Assembly (NCBI RefSeq): GCF_002865645.1
Contig: NW_020194638.1
Location: 806,001-870,000 of the forward strand
DNA length: 64,000 bases
Direction: 5' to 3'
DNA from: Hyaloscypha bicolor E
Taxonomy: Eukaryota; Ascomycota; Leotiomycetes; Helotiales; Hyaloscyphaceae
In this document: positions 55,938 through 64,000 of the stretch, one piece after another
How the letters are laid out: each line of letters opens with the position of its first letter
Numbering within the stretch: the stretch's first letter is position 1
Made by a program: the position numbers and the translations under genes
The notes under the pieces: generated by a model
Told to the model about the DNA's origin: nothing
Database searches by the model: none
What the model saw: the letters and a program-made list of their open reading frames with translations, nothing else

Positions 55938-57453
55938 TCAATACGTCAAGTTAATCATAACAGTCTTCTGATCCGTATACGCTCTCAACGCCGCACTCCC
56001 ATTCTCCCTCCCCAACCCACTCTCCTTCGTCCCCCCAAAAGGCGTTTGCTTAAAACTCAAACTCACACAATTAACCCCGACCATGCCGGCGTCAAACTCG
56101 CTCGCCACTCTAAGCGCCCGATTAATATCCTGCGTAAACACGCCCGCCATAAGCCCATAATTCGTATCATTACACTTCTCAATGATCTCCTCTTCGGTCT
56201 TGAAGGAATTCAGCACGGAGACTGGACCGAAGATTTCTTGGCGGATGATTTCGGCGTCAGGGTCGACGTTGGTGAAGACTGTGGGCTGGATAAAGTAGCC
56301 TTGGGAGCCGACACGAGAACCACCTGTGAGGAGTGTTCCTTGGCCGTTCTTACCTCGCTCGATGAAGCCTGAGACGCGGTCGAATTGAGCTTTGTCCACG
56401 AGGGGTCCCATGGTGGTACTTTCGGCCTCTGGGTCGCCGATATTCTCGGCCGCTTTGAGAAGAGCTTTCTTGTATCCCTCGACGAACTTCTCGTAGACCC
56501 CTTCTTGGACATAGACTCTTGTTGCGGCAAAGCAGATTTGTCCCGTGTTCAGGGTCAACGCTCTTGCGCACCAAGTAATGGCATTTTCAAGGTTCGCGTC
56601 GTCGAAGACAACCGCTGGGGATTTCCCGCCAAGCTCGAGAGTCACGCGCTTGAGGTTCGACTTCGCGGCTGCTTCCTGGATTCGCTTCCCCGTCGGGATT
56701 GAGCCTGTGAAGGAGATCTTCCGGATTCGCATATGGCTCGAGAGCAAAGCACCTGTGCTGCCGTCCCCGGATAGGATTTGGAAGACTCCAGGTGGGAAGC
56801 CAGCTTCGATGATCAAGGGACCGAGTGCCAAAGCAGAGAAGGGTGTTTTCTCGGAAGGTTTGAGAATGAAGCAGTTCCCCGTAGCGAGGGCGGGAGCAGC
56901 CTTGCTAGAGGCGGTCGCCAGTGGGCCATTCCATGGAACAACACCAGCTACAACACCGAGAGGCTCGTTCCTGACAATCTTGAGGAAGCCATCGTCTTGG
57001 GGGAATGATTCCCCGGCAAACTTGTCAATCCAGGCAGCGAAGTACTTGAATTTTTCCTCAGCGATCATTGTCTCACGGTGGCTGATGGCACTGGGGGCAC
57101 CAAGGGTGATCCTCGAGAGCTCCGCTAGTTCCACACTGTGTTTCTGGATGAGGGCGGCGAATTTGTTCATCATCTCTTGTCGGGCTTGGGCTGGGATTTT
57201 CTTCCACGCCGGGAAGGCTTTCTCGGCGGCGGAAACGGCTGCATCAACGTCCTCGGCCCCTGCGAGGTCGACATCGTTTGCTACCAGCGAGCCATCTTTC
57301 GGGTTGAAAAGTTCTAGTTTCTTGGAATTCTTGGAGGCAACGTACTTGAAAACAGTCAGCGGGTCTTTTGGACATGCAGTGGTGAAGAACACTTGCCTCG
57401 TTGTTGATGAACAACTGCTTGGGCAGATTCGATTTGCTGTAGTTGAAAACCAT
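55938..57453 (-). CDS. Aldehyde dehydrogenase (NAD(P)+-dependent, ALDH superfamily)
   Basis: Exon 1 57453-57397 (MVFNYSKSNLPKQLFINNE) and exon 2 57344-55938; 487 residues, normal for the family. The intron has a GC donor (GAG|GCAAGT) and a TTTTCAAG acceptor; reading through it would give an unusual N-terminus, so the spliced start is preferred. Motifs: GVVPWNGPLATASSKAAPAL (Asn oxyanion region), FILKPSEKTPFSAL (cofactor Lys), SFTGSIPTGKRI, VTLELGGKSPAVVFDDA (catalytic Glu), NTGQICFAATRVYV (catalytic Cys), EIFGPVSVL and GTKESGLGREN. It oxidises an aldehyde to the acid; substrate not inferable. Probably cytosolic, as no targeting peptide is visible. Confidence 0.93.
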
Positions 57454-58475
57454 CTCGAATGATTTATGAGGAATTTTGGGAGAAAAGAAGAAAGCTTACA
57501 GATGAAAACGAAGCTTATATATGCTCGCCTGCCATTTTTGTACGCAGAACATTCTACAATAGCTCCGGCTGTTCCCTCCGATCAAATAGGGCAGTTGTAT
57601 GGAACTACCGACGCCAGTAGAATCTGCATGGCTTATTGGAATATGACGTGAGAACGTATGAAGTGTTACACAAGAGTTAAATGCGACCAATAATCTTAGG
57701 AAGCGAATACGGTAGTGCTGCGTTCAAGTTGGCCGCTGCGGGGGGGGGGGGGGAAGCGGGGTTAAGCGGACCTTCGGCGGACATTCTGTGCATTCAAAAG
57801 AGGCCTTTCAAAACTCCTCAGGACTGTAACTCTTGATACTCTTCTCGAGAACAAGGTTTATTTTCCTAATCTGAACCGAGTGCCCGTTGCTGAAGCCACC
57901 ACCAGCGCTTGCCTCTGTAAACGTGACCATGTTGGAGCGTGTCTGAATCGGAAGAATGCTGAGAGTTCGCGCCAAAGTGAAATTTCTTCATCTGAAATTT
58001 ACTAAATCACACTCATGTTATATGTAGATGAGGTTGACAGGGATGGGATGTGATGCGTGCTACAGTGCGGTAGCTGCATTCAAGTTGTCAGGGGGGTTCT
58101 CGCCGAAGGATAGGGGCTCGCTTGGTAGTGGAGACCCTGCAGCTTTAGCGAGAAGCAGCCTGGAAATCTTGTTCTCCAACCCCGAAAACCTTCTATAAAA
58201 CCAACTAGACGGCAATTTTCCTTTTATGAACTTCCTTCAGCACAGAGGCCTAGAAAAGGTCACAGCACTGGATTCTGAAGTTGCAGAATACAAGCAAAGT
58301 ATATACATAGTTCCCATGTTCGCGGAGGTGAGCACGCTAAGACGACTTCGTCATTAAAGTGGGGGTGAGGACATCTGATTTTTTTAACAATCTGCACTTG
58401 CCAAACCAATACACACTCTCCTCCTTCAAGCCTCACTAACGCTTTCACCCATTGCGCACCGAATCTCCATTTGCC
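57454..58475. other. Intergenic region with a G14 run
   Basis: Upstream regions of the divergent ALDH and Ap4A phosphorylase-like genes. Contains a run of 14 G at 57740-57753. No gene supported. Confidence 0.45.
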
Positions 58476-59493
58476 ATGGAGAAAGAAGAGGGCTTGGAAG
58501 AGAGATCCCTGAGACAATTCGACGCTCTAGTAGAGCGGGGTAATCTGCTCTGGCGAATGACGACCCCGCAATTGATCAAAGCGGACCCTTTCAACGTCTG
58601 TACTTCCGCCCTGACCTCCCAATAGAACTGCCTCCACACCAATCAACCTTAGAGTGGCATCGTATCCTTTTCTCTAACCAGACCTGACTGTGTGGCAGTT
58701 CCAATTCCGCTCCGCCAACAGCCTCACCGCCAAGCCCATCCTCTCCTCCACCGACCCGGGCCGCAGCAAGTCCACAAACGCGTTCTCAGACACGGACCCT
58801 GACTTCTTTCTCTCCCACATCGGGTCCTCACACACTCTAATCCTAAACAAATACTGCGTTGTCCGCCCGCAGTTCCTTCTACACACCAACACCTTCATCC
58901 CGCAATCTGATCACCTGACTGAATCCGATCTTGCTGCTGCTTGGACTGTGCTTTCTAGTCTGACAAGAGGGAAGTATATCGTGATTTACAATTGTGGGTT
59001 TGAGGGCGGGAGTAGTGTTGGGCATAAACATCTGCAGATCTTGCCGCGGCCGAAAAAGGAGGAGGGGTTTGAATTTTTTCCTGATTTGTTGAGTATAGAT
59101 TCAGGTCTGCTCACTTCCCAAACGCATCTTCCAGACTCAAAAGCTAACGGATTTACCTGGGAAGATACTTCCACGGTCCCAAAGATCCCCTTCCGGCATT
59201 CAGTGAAGAAACTCCTTCTTTCACCAAGTGCAGCTCAGCTGGTTGGGATTTATAAGAGTTTGGTTGAGCAAGTAAAGGTGCAAGAAGCAGCAGGGCATAA
59301 TGTACTGCTCACGGAGGATTGGATACTAGTTATCCCGAGAACGAAGGGGAGAAAGGGGATTTTGTCTGCGAATGCGGCGGCGATGGCAGGGATGGTGTGG
59401 GTTACGGGAGAGGAAGAGGTGAGGCAATGGGTGGAAGCCGGACCTATGAAATTGCTGTGTGAATTTGGGGTTGTTGATCAGGAGGTGGGTTGA
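58476..59493 (+). CDS. Ap4A phosphorylase / ATP adenylyltransferase (Apa2-like)
   Basis: Exon 1 58476-58599 and exon 2 58682-59493 (82-nt intron, donor TGTACTT, in phase); 311 residues, matching the family. Exon 1 encodes LRQFDALVERGNLLWR and exon 2 opens LTVWQFQFRSANSLTAKP. HTLILNKYCVVRPQFLLHTN and NCGFEGGSSVGHKHLQILPR contain the GHxHLQ histidine site that forms the nucleotidylated intermediate. IPFRHSVKKLLL and LLTEDWILVIPRTKGRKG complete the two-domain GalT-like fold. Enzymes of this family cleave diadenosine tetraphosphate with phosphate to ADP and ATP. The donor choice is the weakest part of the model. Confidence 0.85.
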
Positions 59494-60101
59494 GACCCGG
59501 ATGTTTGGAACCAATAGTCTGCTCGTAGTACAGTACGTGTAGAGAAGAGTAATCTGGATATGTTTGTGCTTAAGATCAATTCCTTGTGAGCAACCCGCTC
59601 AGGTTCACGTTAATCCTCGCTCTTGCTTCCTCTTCCCAAAGACAACCAATCACCCCTCAAGCTCACTGCGGTATGCACTTCTGTGATTCATCGAGAATTC
59701 ATTTCATAAGCCTTCTCAGCCTTCCTCCCGTAGCGATGACGAGAGCACGCGAATGCGGGCCTATCGCATACTTCTCTTGCAGCCGCCACACATCTCACCC
59801 ACGCTCGGCTCAGGGGTCGTGCTGCAGTTTGTCGGGGATAACAGCAGCAACCAATGAGATGAATAGCACATGAATTCTGATGGACGGAAGAAGTGTTTAA
59901 AGAAGATTGAGGCATGATGTGGCTGGTTTGTTGGAGGGGAATTCCATTTATACTTGAGGGTTGGGATTCTGGAATCTCGTCCGTGTCGTCTCTCACCCTG
60001 GTGCAACTTTTCTCAAGTGGACTTTGAATTTTCAAGCATCTTTCGGAAGTTCTCTCCTCTCTTTGCAGTCTCTCCAGTCGGCGGGAAATTGTAGAATCCA
60101 A
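59494..60101. other. Intergenic region, no gene seen
   Basis: About 600 bases between two same-strand genes; presumably the 3' flank of the Apa2-like gene and the promoter of the reductase. Overlapping minus frames have no domain. Confidence 0.45.
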
Positions 60102-61346
60102 ATGTCGAAATCAGCGCTTGTGTTCGGTGCCAGTGGGGTCAGTGGGTGGGCATTCGTCAACGAGCTTCTCCATGACTACCCACGCCCAGGTATCTGGAAA
60201 AGAATAAACGCCCTGACCAATCGTCCCCTCTCGCAAACCTCAACACTATGGCCTGCCGACTCACGCCTAAAGCTCGTTGCTGGAATTGACTTGCTGAACG
60301 GTAGTCAAGAAGTCCTCGCATCTTCGATGAGCGAAATTGAAGGAATTGATGAAGTGACTCATGTCTATTATCTAGGTGAATTCGTTATTTCGACGAATGG
60401 ATGAGGAGAAGAGAGTTGGCGACTGACATACTCGCCTTCCACAGCATACAAAGCCTCCCTAGACCTTGAGAAAGAGTACAAGGACGCAGAAGCTATGTTC
60501 CGCAGGTCAATCATAGCTATCGACCGCGTCTCGTCCGCACTTGAGTTCATAGTCTTGCAAACGGGGTCCAAGACCTACGGTTGCCATCTCCTCTCGCAGC
60601 GCTCCTCAATCAACATGCCGCTCCCCCTCAGCGAGTCTCACGAAAGACTTCCATCTCCACACGCAGAGCAGCTATTCTACCACGCACAACTAGACTTCCT
60701 CTCTTCCTACGCCAAAGGCAAGACTTGGAATTGGTGTGAAACTCGACCAGATATCATCGTCGGCTTCGTCCCGAACAGGAGTTTTTACTCCCTTGCCACC
60801 TCCCTTGGGATTTTTCTAGCGCTGTGGAAGGAAGTTGATGGCGAAGGAGCCAGGTGTCCGTTCCCTGGGTCCGAAGGAGGATGGGAGGCGCTTTGGAATC
60901 AGGGGAGTAGTGATATGCTTGCGCGGCAAGCGATTCATCTTTCGCTTACGCTTCCCCGGGAAAGAAAAGGGGAGGCGTTCAACGTTGCCGATGAGAAAGC
61001 GCCAGGGAGTTGGAAGATGAAGTGGCCAGATATTTGTTCCCACTTTGAACTGCAAGGTGCTCCTCCACCGAAAGAAGGCACTGCGATTGAGGTGAGGAGG
61101 TATATTGAAGATCATATGGATGCCTGGAAGGGGATGGAGCGGAAATATGGGTTGAAGAGTGGGATTGTGGATTCGATATTCTGGTCGAGGAGGTTTGAAT
61201 TTGCTTGTCTTTCACTGTTTGATTTTGATAGGCAGTTTGATATGAGGAGGATTTATGGGAGCGGTTTTGAAGAGGAAAGAACGACGAAAGAGACGTGGGG
61301 TAGTGTGTTTGATCGGATGAAGAGGGCGAATATTATTCCTTCCTAG
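60102..61346 (+). CDS. PRISE-type short-chain dehydrogenase/reductase
   Basis: Exon 1 60102-60375 and exon 2 60445-61346 (69-nt intron in phase); 391 residues. N-terminal Rossmann motif ALVFGASGVSGWAFVNELLH (GxSGxSGW, as in progesterone 5-beta-reductase/iridoid synthase-like enzymes), then INALTNRPLS, EVTHVYYLAYKA, and LEFIVLQTGSKTYGCHL containing the K-x-Y-G catalytic pattern of this atypical SDR group. The downstream segment TWNWCETRPDIIVGFVPN and GEAFNVADEKAPGSWKMKWP (substrate-pocket and Asn-Val-A-D motifs) agree. These NAD(P)H enzymes reduce enones or related substrates; fungal members are often in secondary metabolism, but no cluster is seen here. Confidence 0.86.
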
Positions 61347-62344
61347 AGGATATTTTTCGCAGTCTTAGAGAATGTATTCGATTTGCGAGGTACAGCTTCG
61401 CAGTCAGTTTGCAGGCCCTGGGTGATTGAGACAGTGTGCGGCCAGGTCGCGCTGACAACTCTGTCGCGAAATGTCTCCGGACAGATGAATTTATGACACA
61501 AGGATCACCATTCATTTTGCATATTGCAGCCCACTCGCTAGTGGGAAATGGTAAACTATTTGTGCTATTGGATATGTCTTAGCCAAGCCATAGTTGTCGC
61601 CAGATTCTCACAGCGTTACAGGAGCAATTCTGTGCCACAGCCTGCCCAAGAGCGAACCGACTACCTTCATTAGCTATGTATCAATAGATGTCAGGCAGCA
61701 GCGAAACGCTGTAGTCGCTCGCGAAACTAGCTTCCCCTGGAAGCTGCCAAAGAGGGCGATGTCCTCAGCCAGTGGCTCAGGACGCTGCCAAGATAGGCCA
61801 GTGTCTCCTCGAGGGCGATGTTGGGTATCTGAGGCAGAGTTGGATCCACGGTCGAGGCGGTCAAGAAAGTAAGGCTGACTAGCGAGGGCGATTTTTCGGG
61901 TTCGCGAGATGGTAGACGTTTCGGGTGCTGAGGACGAGGCTCTATGAGGTGCGATTTGGGTACAAAAAGGGTGGAAAATTCTGGAGGGAAGACCTTGGGT
62001 TAAGTCCTCTGCTGGTTCCTCCGTTAGTGGGAGCTGCCAAATGGGCGACCGAGTAGCGCCTGGCCACAGGGACTTCGTAGCGAGGCCCGTTCTTCACGTT
62101 AACGGGGCGAATTGCGCCTAGGCAACTGCAACGCCTTGCGCTGCGCCTCACCGTCACCGTGGTGCTATCCGTCAACTTCCAAATCCCATATATCGGTGAA
62201 GTCAGGATGAGGCTGCTCCAATATATGTCGTAACAGAATTTATCTGATCGCAATGCGACATCATTCGTTGCCAATCTCCATTTAGTTCCTTGCACTGTAA
62301 CGTAGTGCTTGTGGTATAGTATTATCGTACTGCGCCTCTAGAAT
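61347..62344. other. Intergenic region, no gene seen
   Basis: About 1 kb of balanced composition. GAGGGCGATGT words recur at 61752 and 61812. Frames at 61594-61872 and 61942-62295 show no domain. Confidence 0.45.
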
Positions 62345-64000
62345 ATGGACCCCCTCTCTATTGCGGCAAGTATCGTTGCCCTCGTTGGGGCCGCGAAGGG
62401 CTCAGTGGAAGGCTTGAAGAAACTACGACGATTCTACAAGTCTCCAGCAGAAATCGATGCTCTCATCAACGAGATCGAGGATCTCCGCCTCTTGATTGTA
62501 GATATTGACATAACTCAACACGAGCACACGTTGTGCACGGATATTCCTGCACTCTCGAAAATCCTAAACGATGCCAAAGAACAGCTGTTTAGGCTTGATG
62601 AAATAATGGAGCATCGATTAAGGCCGCACGGAAGCTCCTCTAGAATTGCTTGGATGAGAGAGAGCTCCAAGATTACTGGTATCCGCTCTTGCGTCAGAGA
62701 GATCAAGTCGAACTTGGTTCTACTCCTAGTCAGATTGAGTACGACACAGGGATACAGGAACTTGTGAGTAGATATTTAATTGGATTGTATCAAACGACAT
62801 CGCACGTATTCTCTAACCGTTCCATTTACAGCTCATGTCTTGGCCGTGTTGAGATATCACTTCAACAGATATCACTTTCGACACAAAGCGTACTCGTCAA
62901 GCAAGACTCTCTTGAAGAACGATTTCGGGATCTTTTTGAAGCATCCCAGAGTATCCCTCCCAGAAGCAGCTCAACCAGCAGCTTATCCAGCGTTGCCCAA
63001 GATGCCCGCGCACAAATTTCACCGAGGTCTGGCCAGAGCTTTGTTGAAATACAAGCAGCACGATATGTCGATCACAATTGTGACAGATGGTGCAAGTGTG
63101 CATGCCACTTGAAGAAGAAATGGGCATCTCCTCAGGTTTTAGACCTCGTCGTTGGCCAGTTACTGCTTGGTTACACAGGTTTCATACGTCCTCGTCAGAA
63201 ATGCACAAAGCACTCCTGCCGGCAACAGTCGGATTTGAAAACTCAAGTCACGTATCGCTTCCCTTCATGGTTCGTGTCACTGAGCATCTCGGTAATGATA
63301 GCGAAGAGGGCAATGCAGACGCCTGAAATGCTTGTCCGAGTCCTCAGAGTTAGGCCCTATGGATCTACCGATCTTTTCCGCTTTGCTACGCATGGCAATA
63401 TCGAGAAACTGCAGGATCTGTTTAACAAGGGCGAAGCGCCTCCTTGGGACGTTCAGCCCGATGGCCGCAATGCACTGCACGTAAGCTGATCCGCATCGAA
63501 GTCATATATCGTTCTCTACGCTGACTGAAGATAAGTTCTCATTTGGAGAGTACAACTTAGACACGTGCAGATTCCTGATCAGTAAAGGTGTAGACGTGAA
63601 CTTCGAAGATCAGAACCAAATGTTGAAATCCCCACTGTCGCATCTATTGCAATACTAACATCGGTTTAGGAGCGCTCTTTCACACGCATGGGACGGAGTT
63701 CTCAGCCGCGTTGCAAAGCGCGGAGAGCCCGTCGCAACTATGGAGCAGTTGCGGGAGCTCTTCGGGGACAGCGACTACATTGAGTCACAGCGCTTCAACA
63801 AGCTGCACAGACTTGTAATCGGTCTCGATCACGGCGATTTGGAGGCTACGCTGCGCGAAGGGGATTTCGACGCCGACGACACTGACACCCATGGGCGGAC
63901 GCCCCTCTACTGGGCCGCGTCTCGGGGTGATTTCGCAAAAGTTCGCCTGCTGCTCGATTACGGCGCATCTCCTAATGCAGGCTTGAGCGTCATCACAGGT
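62345..64000 (+). CDS. Ankyrin-repeat protein with fungal PigL_N/STAND-type N-terminus, 3' partial
   Basis: Four exons, 62345-62763, 62832-63480, 63536-63621, 63670-64000 (frame open at the window end); 495 residues so far. The N-terminus MDPLSIAASIVALVGAAKG, then LKKLRRFYKSPAEIDALINE, is the helical fungal domain (PigL_N/STAND N-terminal) that precedes ankyrin or NACHT modules. A Cys/His segment (DRWCKCACHLKKKW, with CTKHSCRQQSD) follows, typical of this fungal ankyrin family, then VTYRFPSWFVSLSIS. Ankyrin repeats follow: DLFRFATHGNIEKLQDLFNK, RNALHF and HGRTPLYWAASRGDFAKVRL then LLDYGASPNAG. Probably an intracellular recognition or scaffold protein. Exon joins are by eye; repeat spacing across them is regular. 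Confidence 0.82.

Noticed and set aside
56545..57462. 305-codon open frame on the plus strand
   Set aside because: Antisense shadow of the aldehyde dehydrogenase; high G+C third positions of the real gene keep the opposite frame open.

Overview
The window is chromosomal DNA of a filamentous ascomycete (Pezizomycotina). Evidence: genes with many 45-80 nt GT-AG introns, two GC-AG introns, HET-domain genes, a Zn2Cys6 regulator, a fungal sugar porter, a PigL_N-type ankyrin protein, and A+T-rich blocks full of TpA and nonsense codons that look like repeat-induced point mutation (RIP). The gene mix suits Leotiomycetes, but that is an inference; no taxonomic marker is present.

Layout. 0-3.3 kb: 3' end of an arylsulfotransferase-family gene, an intact BTB-like gene and its decayed tandem paralogue. 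3.3-4.3 kb: A+T-rich relic. 4.4-6.5 kb: HET gene with one in-frame TAG. 7-11.1 kb: J-domain fragment, degenerate A+T repeats and a broken FAD-linked oxidase. 12.7-14.5 kb: intact six-exon CorA-like membrane protein. 16.5-18.2 kb: intact HET gene. 19.2-25.9 kb: transposon graveyard with two RIP-degraded pogo/Fot1-type elements and a less mutated island carrying a 42-bp inverted repeat. 26.5-28.7 kb: another HET gene with a single TAG. 29.8-31.4 kb: sedolisin pseudogene. 31.9-34.0 kb: a hAT-type MITE with an 8-bp target duplication, a 74-bp tandem duplication and a TA-flanked mariner-type MITE. 35.9-42.4 kb: unknown protein, P-loop GTPase and a divergent ten-exon Hsp70-like gene, then two oppositely oriented TPR fragments. 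43.9-50.0 kb: Zn2Cys6 regulator, anhydro-MurNAc kinase-like gene and sugar transporter. 52.3-54.1 kb: two divergent small four-helix membrane proteins. 55.9-61.3 kb: aldehyde dehydrogenase, Ap4A phosphorylase-like protein and PRISE-type reductase. 62.3-64.0 kb: ankyrin/STAND-type gene running off the end.

How it fits together. The left half is accessory chromatin: self/non-self recognition genes (HET, BTB) next to RIP-degraded transposons. Four TAG codons, in four different genes near A+T-rich blocks, each sit where a CAG or TGG codon is expected, and each is explained by one CpA-to-TpA change. This suggests RIP leaking from transposons into neighbouring recognition genes. The right half is mostly intact metabolic genes. 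The TF, AnmK-like and sugar-porter trio may form a small amino-sugar or muropeptide utilisation locus.

All intron-exon models were built by eye from reading frames and splice consensus, without transcript data. Family names come from recognised motifs, not database searches.
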